Counted from the first letter of the stretch, positions 1 to 7,564 are shown. The stretch: 26,185 nucleotides of DNA from JAOUEA01 sp041287635 (GCA_041287635.1 JBGGNG010000171.1:1-26185); one strand, 5' to 3'. The notes: generated by a model not told the origin, from the letters alone. Program-made: numbers and translations.

Positions 1-356
1 ACTCGACCACCGAGACCGAGACGGAGACGGACGCGGCCGCCGCGAGTACCGAGCTCACGGTGACGGCGCCCGTCGGGGCCTCGAACGACGGGTTCGCCGA
101 GACGACCCTGACCGCACCGGCGGACACGGCGTTCACGATCACGTTCAACAACGAGGACGAGGGCATCCCGCACAACGTCCAGATCTTCGAGGGCGACGAC
201 ACCTCGGGCACCCCCGTGTTCGCACCCGAAGGGAACGCGCTGATCACAGGACCGGACACCGCCGTGTACGAGGTTCCGGCCCTGGCGGCAGGCACCTACA
301 CCTACAACTGCCTGTCGCACCCCACCACGATGGTCGGCACGCTCACCGTGGAGTGA
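1..356 (+). CDS. Cupredoxin (type I copper protein), 5' end cut by window
   Basis: The reading frame is open to the left edge (first whole codon at 3) and ends with TGA at 354-356, so the N-terminus, probably a signal or lipoprotein peptide, is missing. The visible start is a Thr/Glu/Ala-rich linker, typical of a tether between a membrane anchor and a folded domain. About 100 residues of plastocyanin-like beta-sandwich follow. Type I copper ligands can be picked out: a His in IPHNVQIF, then Cys, His and Met in NCLSHPTTM (C-x2-H-x3-M). Such proteins carry single electrons outside the cell membrane. It is the first visible gene of a run leading into NosD/F/Y-like genes, so an electron-donor or copper-delivery role for an N2O-reductase-like enzyme is an inference. 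The GTG at 60 falls after the linker and is unlikely to be the true start. Confidence 0.85.
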   Translation, partial: STTETETETDAAAASTELTVTAPVGASNDGFAETTLTAPADTAFTITFNNEDEGIPHNVQIFEGDDTSGTPVFAPEGNALITGPDTAVYEVPALAAGTYTYNCLSHPTTMVGTLTVE

Positions 357-391
357 CGCGAGGGGAAGGAGCCCGAGAGGAGGTGACGAGG

Positions 392-1048
392 ATGGCGGAC
401 GCGAAGGCGACGATCCGCGAGCAGCGCGGCCTGCGGATCGTCCTGGGCCTCGCAGCCGCCGTCCTCGTCGTCCTCGCGTTGCGTCTCCCCGTGTGGGAAG
501 CCCGCCTGACCGCGCCGCAGTACCCGCAGGGGCTCTCGCTCACCGCGAGCGCGACCGGCGTCACCGGCGACATCGACGAGGTGAACGAGCTCAACCACTA
601 CGTCGGGATGCAAGCCTTCGAGACCTCGGACGCGCCCGAGATGGCCTTGTGGACGCCGACCATCGTGCTCGCCCTGATCGCCGTGGCCCTGGCCGTGGCG
701 CTCCCCCGTCACCTCGTCGGGCGCCTGGCGAAGATCGCCCTGTGGGCGATCCCGATCGGCGCGCTGCTCGACGTGCAATACCGGCTGTACCAGTACGGCC
801 ACGGGGTCCAGCACGACGCGCCGATCCGCCTGGATCCGTTCACCCCGCTCGTCGTCGGTCCCACGAAAGTGCTGAACTTCACGACCTGGGCCTATCCGGG
901 CCTCGCGATCTGGTGCCTGTTCGGGGCGGCGTTCCTGGTGACGTTCGCACCGGGGCTCGTGCGCCGCGCACGCGACCGCTGGCAGCACCGGCCCGTGTAC
1001 GTCTCCGACGATGAGTTCGAGGCGCTCGAGCGAGCTGGTCGGGTATGA
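392..1048 (+). CDS. Four-helix membrane protein of nos-like operon (possible NosB analogue)
   Basis: This 218-residue protein has one helix near residues 18-34, a long outside loop, two helices close together (about 86-106 and 110-127) and a last helix near 165-190 before a charged tail. The loop holds the motif NELNHYVGM, whose His and Met could bind metal. The start was chosen at ATG 392 because a full AGGAGGT (378-384) lies 7 bases before it; a GTG at 353 overlapping the previous stop has no such site. The stop overlaps the next gene's ATG (ATGA), so the two are translationally coupled. Clade II nos clusters carry an integral membrane gene (nosB) in a similar place, but I recognise this one by context rather than by a known domain, so the assignment is an inference. 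Confidence 0.75.
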   Translation: MADAKATIREQRGLRIVLGLAAAVLVVLALRLPVWEARLTAPQYPQGLSLTASATGVTGDIDEVNELNHYVGMQAFETSDAPEMALWTPTIVLALIAVALAVALPRHLVGRLAKIALWAIPIGALLDVQYRLYQYGHGVQHDAPIRLDPFTPLVVGPTKVLNFTTWAYPGLAIWCLFGAAFLVTFAPGLVRRARDRWQHRPVYVSDDEFEALERAGRV

Positions 1049-2568
1049 GGCTCGCGCGAGCCCTCGCGGCGTCGCTCGTGGTGCTCGCGGCGACGGCATC
1101 CCCCGCGTCCGCGCAGGAGACGGATCACTTGGGTCACGACGATGACGCGCACGTCGTCACACCCGACGGCAGGGTCTCGATGCCCGCCGAGCACCTGCAG
1201 GTGATGATCGAGGAGACGCCGCCCGGCGGCACGCTGATCGTGCCGGAGGCCGTCTACGTCGGCGCGGTCACGATCGATGCACCCGTGACCCTCGAAGGTG
1301 AGGGACATCCCGTGATCGACGGGAACCTCGAGGGCTCGGTCGTGACGATCACCGCTCCGGACGTGACGATCCGGGGACTCACGCTTCGAGGCTCGGCGAT
1401 CGGACCGTTCGACTCGCCGTCGGGCCTCATGCTCGAGCATGCGGATCGCGCGACGATCGAGGACGTCACGATCGAGCAGAGCTACATCGGCATCACCGTC
1501 CGGCTCTCCGATGACGTCACGATCGACCGTGTCTCGATCCGCGGCCAGGGCGTGATCACCGGGGAGGAGCACGTCGTCGAGACCGACGACGAGGATGGGC
1601 ATCGAGAACACGCCGCCGCCGACCAAGGCACGCAGATGCACACCGATGCGCAGGTCCGGGGCGACGGCATCTGGCTCTGGAACGCGACCGGCGCGGTCGT
1701 GCGCGACACCACGATCGACGAGGCACGCGACGGCATCTACGTCTCTTACGGCGCCGGCAACCTCCTCGAACGCGTCCGCATCAGCGACAGCCGCTACGCG
1801 GTGCACGACATGTACGCCGAGGACCTCACGGTCCGTGCCGGCGTGCTCGAGGGGAACCTCTCGGGGCTCGTGCTGATGTACGGCGGTCCGGTGCACGTGG
1901 TGGACACCACGATCATGGAATCCGGGAGCCCCTCGACCGGCTTCGGCGTGCTCGTCAAGGATGTCGGAGGGGTGACGGTCCAGGGCAACGTCGTGGCCGA
2001 CAATCGCGTCGGCGTGCAGGCCGACGACGCCGGTCGCACCGGCGGCGAGCCGACGCTCGTGCTCGGCAACACGATCGCGATGAACCAGATCGGGCTGCTG
2101 CTGATGCCGTCGGCCGACACCGTGGTCGCCGGCAACGGGTTCATCGAGAACTCCACGCAGGTGACGATGGGCGGGCAAGGCGGTACGCAGGCGATCTGGA
2201 GCCGCGACGGGGTCGGCAACTACTGGAGCGACTACGGCGGGTTCGACGCCGAGGGCGACGGCACGGGCGACCTGGCCTACGTCGAGAGCGGACGCATGAG
2301 CGAGCTCCTGGCGTCCGAACCCCTGCTGCTTGCGCTCGCGTCGGGCCCCGCGTTCAGGCTGCTCTCGTCGGTGGAGAGCAAGTGGTCCCCGTCGGAGCCC
2401 CTCGTGCGTGACGATGCGCCGCTCGTCACCGCACCCGGCCCGGCGTTGCGCGGCGACGGCCGCGGCGCGCACGAGCCCTTGTGGCTACCGGGACTCGCCC
2501 TCACCCTCGGATGTGGCTGGCTCTTGGTCCGCGCGCGCAGACCGCGACGGGCGGTGTCGGTCCGATGA
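1045..2568 (+). CDS. nosD: NosD-like right-handed beta-helix protein
   Basis: The 507-residue product starts with a signal peptide (hydrophobic core LAASLVVLAATA, likely cut after SAQ at 24). Tandem beta-helix rungs of the NosD/CASH type follow, rich in repeats such as VTIDAPVTLEGEG and VTIRGLTLRGSAIG. The protein ends with a hydrophobic segment (about 475-495) and an Arg-rich tail, so it is probably membrane-anchored with the helix outside. In known nos clusters NosD works with the NosFY transporter in maturing the CuZ centre of N2O reductase. Unusual are His/Asp-rich stretches: DHLGHDDDAH at the mature N-terminus and an acidic His-bearing insert near residues 172-202. Both could bind copper. 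The ATG overlaps the upstream TGA and its own TGA overlaps the next ATG. Confidence 0.85.
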   Translation: MRLARALAASLVVLAATASPASAQETDHLGHDDDAHVVTPDGRVSMPAEHLQVMIEETPPGGTLIVPEAVYVGAVTIDAPVTLEGEGHPVIDGNLEGSVVTITAPDVTIRGLTLRGSAIGPFDSPSGLMLEHADRATIEDVTIEQSYIGITVRLSDDVTIDRVSIRGQGVITGEEHVVETDDEDGHREHAAADQGTQMHTDAQVRGDGIWLWNATGAVVRDTTIDEARDGIYVSYGAGNLLERVRISDSRYAVHDMYAEDLTVRAGVLEGNLSGLVLMYGGPVHVVDTTIMESGSPSTGFGVLVKDVGGVTVQGNVVADNRVGVQADDAGRTGGEPTLVLGNTIAMNQIGLLLMPSADTVVAGNGFIENSTQVTMGGQGGTQAIWSRDGVGNYWSDYGGFDAEGDGTGDLAYVESGRMSELLASEPLLLALASGPAFRLLSSVESKWSPSEPLVRDDAPLVTAPGPALRGDGRGAHEPLWLPGLALTLGCGWLLVRARRPRRAVSVR

Positions 2569-3263
2569 CCGGCCCCTTCCTCGAGATCGCAGGTCTCACC
2601 AAGGTCTACCGCGGCGGCTGGGGTCTGCACGACGTCTCGCTCACGCTGCCTGCGGGCGTGATCGCCGCCCTCGGCGGTCCCAACGGCAGCGGGAAGTCAA
2701 CGCTGCTGCGCTGCCTGGCCGGGCTCGCCCGGCACGAGGGTGAGGCGAGGCTGTTCGGCGAGCGGCTCGGGTCCGCACCGGCCGTGCGCGAGCGGGTGGG
2801 ATTCCTCGCGCAGACCGTGACCCTGCCCGAGCAGGCCACGATCGGCGAGGTGATCGACCTCTTCGCGCGCCTGCGCGGCGCGGACCCGCGACGGATCCCG
2901 CTGCCGCTCGGATTCGTCCGGCCTGACGACGATCTGATCGGCGAGCTCTCGGGTGGCCAACGGCACCGCGTGGCGCTCGCGGTCGCGCTGCTCGGTTCGC
3001 CGGCGCTGCTGTTGCTCGACGAGCCGGTCGCGAACCTCGACGAGGAGGGCCGCGAGGCGTTCTGGGACATGCTCGGCACGCTCCGCGACCGCGACGGCGT
3101 GACCGCGATCGTGTCGAGCCCCTCGCCGTCGGAGCTGCGTGACGTCGCCGACGTCGGGCTCTACCTCGACGACGGCCGGCTGGTGCGCGAGGAAGACTTC
3201 AGCGGCCGGAGCGCGACGGTCGTGCATCCCTTCGGCCGCGACGGCGCGGAGGCGTGCTCGTGA
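2565..3263 (+). CDS. nosF: NosF-like ABC transporter ATP-binding protein
   Basis: This 232-residue cytoplasmic ATPase pairs with the permease encoded next and follows the NosD-like gene, as NosF does. It has Walker A GGPNGSGKST, a Q-loop in VGFLAQTVTLPEQ, the ABC signature LSGGQRHRVAL, Walker B LLLLDEPVANLDEEG with the catalytic Glu, and a D-loop. The H-loop is odd: where the family has a switch histidine after Walker B (S/T-S-H), this protein reads VSSPSPSEL, with no histidine nearby. This should weaken hydrolysis unless another residue substitutes. The start is the ATG at 2565, which overlaps the previous stop as ATGA. In-frame starts further upstream lie inside the NosD coding region and were not used. 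Confidence 0.88.
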   Translation: MTGPFLEIAGLTKVYRGGWGLHDVSLTLPAGVIAALGGPNGSGKSTLLRCLAGLARHEGEARLFGERLGSAPAVRERVGFLAQTVTLPEQATIGEVIDLFARLRGADPRRIPLPLGFVRPDDDLIGELSGGQRHRVALAVALLGSPALLLLDEPVANLDEEGREAFWDMLGTLRDRDGVTAIVSSPSPSELRDVADVGLYLDDGRLVREEDFSGRSATVVHPFGRDGAEACS

Positions 3264-4090
3264 GCGCCCGGCCCGTCTCCGTGATCGCGGCATGGGAGTA
3301 CCGGACCGCCGTGCGTGCCAAGTGGGTGCTCACGATGGCCGTCGTGTTCGGCCTGCTCTGCGTGATGGTCACGCTGCTCGCGTTCCGCACGGTCCGCGAA
3401 CTTGGGCTCTCGGGCATCGGTCCCGCCTCGGCGACGCTCGTGAACCTCGGGGTGCTGCTCCCGTCGCTGATGGGGCTGTTGCTCGGCGCCGGCTCGCTCG
3501 TGGGCGCGCGTGAGCAGGGCATGCTCGCGATGGTGTGCGCCCAACCGCTCCGCCGCTCCCAGGTGGCGACGGGCGCGTTCCTCGGCCTCACCGCTTCGCT
3601 CTGCACGACGCTCGGCATCGGGTTCGGCGTCGCGATGCTGATCATCGCCGGCGTCGCCACGACGAGCGACGTGCCGGCCCTCGTGACGCTGATCGTCGCG
3701 ACGCTCGGGGTCGGGGCGTCGAGCGTGGCGATCGGCGTGGCGATCAGCTCCCTCGTCTCGAGCCGGGTGCAGGCGGTCTCGATCGCGGTCGGCCTGTGGA
3801 TCGTGCTCTCGCTCGGCGTCGACCTCGCGCTCGCCGCCCTCGCGCCGAGCGTGCACCTCGGCCCCACCGGACTGCTCGTCGCGATCCTCGCCAACCCGTT
3901 GGAGGCGGGGCGCATCCTCGCGCTGCTCGGCACGAACCTCGAGGGCACTGCCCTCGGGCCCTTCGGCGCGTACCTAATCAGCACGTTCGGCCGATGGGGG
4001 ACGATCGCCGTGCTCGTCGGGGACCTGGTTGCATGGACGCTGGTGCCGCTCGGCGTGGCACGATGGGCCCTGCCACGCAAGGACCTGTGA
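3260..4090 (+). CDS. nosY: NosY-like ABC-2 permease
   Basis: This 276-residue membrane protein has about six hydrophobic helices (near 22-42, 58-82, 104-130, 136-160, 170-195 and 246-266) and the ABC-2 pattern of a cytoplasmic segment after helix 2 (GAREQGMLAMVCAQPLRRSQ). It is the membrane half of the transporter whose ATPase is encoded just before it. The start was chosen at GTG 3260: GGAGG at 3248-3252 sits 7 bases upstream and the codon overlaps the ATPase stop as GTGA. A GTG at 3254 would leave only one base of spacing. NosFY is thought to move a sulfur-containing or copper-related compound for CuZ assembly; the substrate here cannot be read from sequence. Confidence 0.87.
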   Translation: MSARPVSVIAAWEYRTAVRAKWVLTMAVVFGLLCVMVTLLAFRTVRELGLSGIGPASATLVNLGVLLPSLMGLLLGAGSLVGAREQGMLAMVCAQPLRRSQVATGAFLGLTASLCTTLGIGFGVAMLIIAGVATTSDVPALVTLIVATLGVGASSVAIGVAISSLVSSRVQAVSIAVGLWIVLSLGVDLALAALAPSVHLGPTGLLVAILANPLEAGRILALLGTNLEGTALGPFGAYLISTFGRWGTIAVLVGDLVAWTLVPLGVARWALPRKDL

Positions 4091-4114
4091 CCCCACCCCC
4101 TTGAGGAGCGCCCG

Positions 4115-4558
4115 ATGCGACTCGCCCGCGAGAGCCGGTACGCGATCGAAGCCCTGGTCGTGCTCGCCGACGCGCCGCCCGGCGAGATGATGGAGGCCCG
4201 CGAGATCGCGGCCCTCGCCCACCTGCCGGCGGCTTTCCTGTCGAAGATCTTGCGCCAGCTCACGCTCGGCGGGGTGCTGCGTTCGCAGCGGGGCAAGGGG
4301 TACGAGCTCGCTCGGCCGCCGGAGCGGATCGCGCTCGGGGACGTGCTGCGCGCCGTCGAGGGCGACGAGGTGATCTGGGAGACGTGCATCTTCTGGCGCG
4401 AGGAGTGCGACACCGAGCACCCGTGCCCGTTGCACTTCCGGTGGACCGAGCTGAAGCCCGGCATCCAGGACGCGATGGGGTCCGTGACGCTCGCCGACAT
4501 CGCCCGACACGGCTTCGAGCCCGATGCGAGGGTCGGCGAGCACCGCGACGGGCGCTGA
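4115..4558 (+). CDS. Rrf2-family transcriptional regulator, probable Fe-S sensor
   Basis: This 147-residue protein is a typical Rrf2 regulator. An N-terminal winged helix begins MRLARESRYAIEALVVLA, with the recognition helix in LPAAFLSKILRQL and the wing in GVLRSQRGKGYEL. Three cysteines follow at 91, 98 and 104 (C-x6-C-x5-C, in TCIFWREECDTEHPCPL). Rrf2 proteins such as NsrR and IscR bind an Fe-S cluster through three similarly placed cysteines; NsrR responds to nitric oxide. The spacing here is near but not identical to NsrR (C-x5-C-x5-C). The gene starts 24 bases after the NosY-like gene with GAGGAG at 4103-4108, so it is probably co-transcribed and may regulate this operon. NO or redox sensing is inferred. 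Confidence 0.9.
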   Translation: MRLARESRYAIEALVVLADAPPGEMMEAREIAALAHLPAAFLSKILRQLTLGGVLRSQRGKGYELARPPERIALGDVLRAVEGDEVIWETCIFWREECDTEHPCPLHFRWTELKPGIQDAMGSVTLADIARHGFEPDARVGEHRDGR

Positions 4559-4635
4559 CCACGGCCGTGTGGGAAGGTGCGAGCACCGCCCCGGTGTTGG
4601 ACGCTGTCGAGACCGGACACGAGGAGACGAACACG

Positions 4636-5028
4636 ATGCTGAACGATGCCGACCGCGCGATGCTCGACGCACCGAACTTCGCGAGCCTCGCCACGACGAT
4701 GCCCGACGGCTCGCCCCAGGCGTCCGTCGTCTGGATCGACCGAGACGACGACTCGATCTTGGTGAACACGGCCGAACGGCGCACGAAGACCGAGAACATG
4801 CGCCGCGACCCCCGCGTCGCGATCTGCCTGTTCGACCGGCACGACCCGTATCGCCAGCTCATGGTGCGCGGCCACGTGACCGGGTACGAACACGACGGTG
4901 CCGACGCCCACATCGACTTCCTCGCGAAGAAGTACACGGGCGCAGACGTCTACGCGGGACACCGCCCCGACCAGCAACGGGTCATCGTGCGCATCGAGGT
5001 CGACGGCGTCGCCCGCATGGGGTATTAA
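4636..5028 (+). CDS. PPOX-class, probable F420-dependent oxidoreductase
   Basis: This 130-residue protein has the split-barrel flavin-binding fold of the pyridoxamine-phosphate-oxidase-like superfamily, closest in look to the Rv1155-type F420-dependent PPOX group. Supporting stretches are FASLATTMPDGSPQASVVW at the start, ILVNTAERRTKTENMRRDP (phosphate-contacting basic residues) and the late DFLAKKYTG helix. The family reduces or oxidises small substrates using F420 or FMN; the substrate is not predictable. The start is the ATG at 4636, with GAGGAGA at 4621-4627 eight bases before it. It lies 77 bases after the Rrf2 gene and 38 before the membrane cupredoxin gene, so operon membership is possible but not shown. 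Confidence 0.85.
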   Translation: MLNDADRAMLDAPNFASLATTMPDGSPQASVVWIDRDDDSILVNTAERRTKTENMRRDPRVAICLFDRHDPYRQLMVRGHVTGYEHDGADAHIDFLAKKYTGADVYAGHRPDQQRVIVRIEVDGVARMGY

Positions 5029-5066
5029 GCACGACGTCGAGAGACCTCACGAGGAGGATGCGACCG

Positions 5067-5867
5067 ATGACCGGCCCTGACCACGTGGCGAATGGTGCAA
5101 CGGTGAAAGCCCGTTGGACGCGGCTCGCAGCCCTCGGGCTCTTCATGGTCGGGCTCGCTGCCTTCCTGATGATCGCGGCATCGCTCATCTGGGGCGTCGA
5201 CGTCGCCGACGACCTGCCGTTCTTCCTCTCGCTCGTGATCGTGCCATGGATCGCCGCGGTCCTGGTCTGGCGTTTCGGTACCTGGGCCAAGGTCGTCGGG
5301 ATCGTCGTCGGGCTCGCGAGCATCGGCGCGATGTTCTGGACGGCATTCGGGCTCGCCGCACCCGCGAGCTTCTTCGATTTCGTTCCGGGATTGCTCGTGG
5401 TGCCCGGGGCGCTCATCGCCATCGTGGCGTCGACCGGCGCGATCGTCGCGAACCGGCGCGGGCACGGCACTCCGACCAGCGAAGGCGGCGAGCGCCGAGC
5501 CATCACGGCGGTGGTCGCGGTCGTCGGCGTGCTGGCCGCGCTCTCGGCCGTCCTCACCGTCGTGGGACGATCGACGGTCGACACACCCGACGGCGCGACG
5601 ACCGTGTCTCTCGGCAACTTCGAGTACGACCGACCCGTGTACGAGCTTCCTGGGGGGTCGCAGGTGGTCGTCCGAAACGACGATCCCTTCTTGCACACGT
5701 TCACGGTCGACGAGCTCGGCATCGACGTCGAACTCGGACCCAACGGATCGGCGCTGGTCGACATCCCGAACGACTCGGGGACCTATGTTCTGTACTGCCG
5801 CCCGCACACGATGAACCCCGACGATCCAGGGCCCGACGACATGGCCGCCTCGCTCACCGTCGGCTGA
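5067..5867 (+). CDS. Five-helix membrane protein with C-terminal external cupredoxin domain
   Basis: The 266-residue product has five hydrophobic helices (about 17-41, 51-69, 74-97, 104-128, 145-166). With a basic N-terminus this places the C-terminal domain outside. Residues 175-266 look like a small cupredoxin: the first ligand His is H210 (DPFLHTF), and the CRPHTM segment gives C244 and H247, with M249 or M259 as a possible axial ligand. The start at 5067 is set by GAGGAGG (5051-5057), nine bases before it; the ATG at 5058 abuts that site. I know no named family for the whole architecture. Together with the first gene of the window it makes two copper-protein domains within 6 kb, suggesting membrane electron transfer or copper handling. 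The end overlaps the convergent aminotransferase gene by 14 bases. Confidence 0.8.
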   Translation: MTGPDHVANGATVKARWTRLAALGLFMVGLAAFLMIAASLIWGVDVADDLPFFLSLVIVPWIAAVLVWRFGTWAKVVGIVVGLASIGAMFWTAFGLAAPASFFDFVPGLLVVPGALIAIVASTGAIVANRRGHGTPTSEGGERRAITAVVAVVGVLAALSAVLTVVGRSTVDTPDGATTVSLGNFEYDRPVYELPGGSQVVVRNDDPFLHTFTVDELGIDVELGPNGSALVDIPNDSGTYVLYCRPHTMNPDDPGPDDMAASLTVG

Positions 5868-7020
5868 GCCGTTCCCCCGCGGCTTCCAGGGTCTCGACGC
5901 GCTTGCAGAACGCGAACCGCAGCAGGTGCGCCCCGTCGGCGGGATCCGAGACGAACGACGAGCCGGGCACGGCCGCCACGCCCACGTGCTCCACGAGGTG
6001 GCGAGCGGTCGCGACATCGTCCCCGAGACCGAGGTGCGAGCAGTCGGCCATCACGTAGTACGCGCCCCGGGGCGGTGATGCCACCTCGAAGCCGCTCTCG
6101 GCCAGCACCCGGAGCATCACGCCACGCCGTTCCTCGTAGTCGGCGCGCATGCGCTCGAAGTAGCTCGGCGGCAGCTGCAGGGCGGTGATGCCCGCGACCT
6201 GCAGCGGGGCCGCCGCCGCAACGGTGAGGAAGTCGTGCACGTGGCGGATGCCCGCCATCAACGGCGCCGGCGCGATCGCCCACCCGACGCGCCAGCCGGT
6301 GACCGAGTAGGTCTTCGAGAGGGCGCTGATCGTGATCGTGCGCTCCGCCATGCCGGGGAGCGTCGCGATCGGCACATGCTCGGCCTCGTCATACGTGATG
6401 TGCTCGTAGATCTCGTCGGTGATCGCGATCGCATCGTGTTCGACACAGAGGTCGGCGATCGCCGCAAGCTCCTCACGCGTGAACACCTTGCCGGTCGGGT
6501 TGTTCGGCGTGTTGATCACGATCGCGCGTGTGCGCGGTCCGAACGCGGCGCGCAGCTCGCCCTCGTCGAACGGCCAGTCGGACGGACGCAAGGACACGAG
6601 CCCCGGCACCGCGCCGGCGATGATCGAGTCGGGCCCGTAGTTCTCGTAGAACGGCTCGAAGACCACGATCTCGTCGCCGGGGTCGAGCACGCCGAGCATC
6701 GACGCGATCATCGCCTCGGTCGATCCGCACGTGACGCAGATCTCGGTCTCGGGGTCGACCACCATGCCGTGGTCACGCAGGTACGCGGCCGCGATCGCCT
6801 CCCTGAATGCCGGCACGCCCCACGTGATCGGGTACTGGTTGTGGTCCTCTTCGATCGCACGTGCGGCGGCGTCCTTCAGCTCCTGGGGCGCCGGGAAGTC
6901 GGGGAACCCCTGCCCGAGGTTGATCGCGCCGTGCCGGTTCGCGAGGCGCGTCATGTCGCGGATCACCGACTCCGTGAACGACGAGGCCTTCGCCGACGCG
7001 TGCAGCCTCGAGTCGTTCAT
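5854..7020 (-). CDS. Class I PLP aminotransferase (kynurenine/methionine aminotransferase type)
   Basis: This 388-residue cytoplasmic enzyme belongs to fold-type I aminotransferases. Motifs visible are AINLGQGFPDFPAP near residue 32, NTPNNPTGK (Asn 173), TDEIYEHITY (Asp 202 and Tyr 205 contacting the cofactor), the Schiff-base lysine K236 in SALSKTYSVTGWRVGW, and a conserved Arg in that segment. The opening and the lysine segment fit the kynurenine-oxoglutarate / methionine aminotransferase subgroup. Tryptophan 2,3-dioxygenase lies 0.5 kb away, so transamination of kynurenine is plausible but unproven; general aspartate, methionine or aromatic transamination are alternatives. The start is the ATG at 7020; longer frames upstream run through the opposite-strand gene. 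A 14-base palindrome overlaps this start codon. No clear Shine-Dalgarno site precedes it, suggesting a leaderless message. Confidence 0.88.
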   Translation of the reverse strand: MNDSRLHASAKASSFTESVIRDMTRLANRHGAINLGQGFPDFPAPQELKDAAARAIEEDHNQYPITWGVPAFREAIAAAYLRDHGMVVDPETEICVTCGSTEAMIASMLGVLDPGDEIVVFEPFYENYGPDSIIAGAVPGLVSLRPSDWPFDEGELRAAFGPRTRAIVINTPNNPTGKVFTREELAAIADLCVEHDAIAITDEIYEHITYDEAEHVPIATLPGMAERTITISALSKTYSVTGWRVGWAIAPAPLMAGIRHVHDFLTVAAAAPLQVAGITALQLPPSYFERMRADYEERRGVMLRVLAESGFEVASPPRGAYYVMADCSHLGLGDDVATARHLVEHVGVAAVPGSSFVSDPADGAHLLRFAFCKRVETLEAAGERLSRR

Positions 7021-7026
7021 GAACGA
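7013..7026. promoter_or_regulatory. 14-base perfect palindrome over the aminotransferase start codon
   Basis: TCGTTCATGAACGA reads the same on both strands and contains the ATG of the aminotransferase gene at its centre. A TAGGCT hexamer (7034-7029, minus strand) lies eight bases upstream of that ATG and could be a -10 element of a leaderless promoter, though no good -35 is visible. A dimeric repressor bound here would block transcription start. About one or two such palindromes are expected by chance in a window of this size. Confidence 0.3.
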
Positions 7027-7068
7027 GCAGCCTATCCTCGGGGCAATCGACCGGCAGGAGGGATCGCG

Positions 7069-7557
7069 ATGACCGGCAAGGCAGCGTTCACCGACGAGGA
7101 GTGGGAGCGGGTGCGGCGAGCCCCCACAGTGGCCGGCATGGCGATCTCGCTCGCCGATCCGGGCGGCCCGATCGAGCTCTCGAAGGAGACGATGGCGACC
7201 CTTCGCGGCATCGGCGCACCGCCCACCCAGGACGAGCTGCTGATCACCGTCTCGCAGGAGGTCATGGCGATGAGCCAGCAGCGCGAGAACCCGATGAAAG
7301 GCTTCACGGTCGCAGACAAGAGCGAGGTCGGGGCATCGGTGCTGCAGGAGCTCCGCGAGGTGCAAGACGTCGTGGAGGCCAAGGCGACCCCCGACGAGGC
7401 GTCGGCGTTCGCGCGCTGGATGGTCGAGGTCGCGCAGGACGCCGCGAACGCCGCGAAGGAAGGCGGCTTCATGGGCTTCGGCGCCGAGCAGGTGAGCAAG
7501 GGTGAGCAGGACATGCTCGACCAGCTCCGCACCACCCTCGGCGTCACCGAGGGCTGA
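7069..7557 (+). CDS. Uncharacterised 162-residue soluble protein
   Basis: I do not recognise a named family. The protein has no signal peptide, no membrane helix and no cysteine, and it looks mostly helical. It begins with FTDEEWERVRRAPTVAG, followed by an ISLADPGGP stretch, and ends with ARWMVEVAQDAANAAKEGG, then FMGFGAEQVSKGEQDML. The glycine-rich GGFMGFG turn and clear GC3 bias support a real, conserved gene. AGGAGG at 7056-7061 lies seven bases before the ATG at 7069. It is divergent from the aminotransferase (48-base gap) and convergent with tryptophan 2,3-dioxygenase (7-base gap). The divergent pair may share control. Nothing in the sequence gives a catalytic residue set. Confidence 0.8.
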   Translation: MTGKAAFTDEEWERVRRAPTVAGMAISLADPGGPIELSKETMATLRGIGAPPTQDELLITVSQEVMAMSQQRENPMKGFTVADKSEVGASVLQELREVQDVVEAKATPDEASAFARWMVEVAQDAANAAKEGGFMGFGAEQVSKGEQDMLDQLRTTLGVTEG

Positions 7558-7564
7558 CGCAGCG

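Noticed and set aside
892..2472. A 526-codon minus-strand frame opposite the membrane protein and NosD-like genes
   Set aside because: The product is rich in Arg, His and Asp with no domain, while the plus-strand frame has a signal peptide and beta-helix repeats.
4560..4569. Ten-base palindrome CACGGCCGTG just after the Rrf2 gene
   Set aside because: Such short GC palindromes are expected many times by chance in DNA of this composition.
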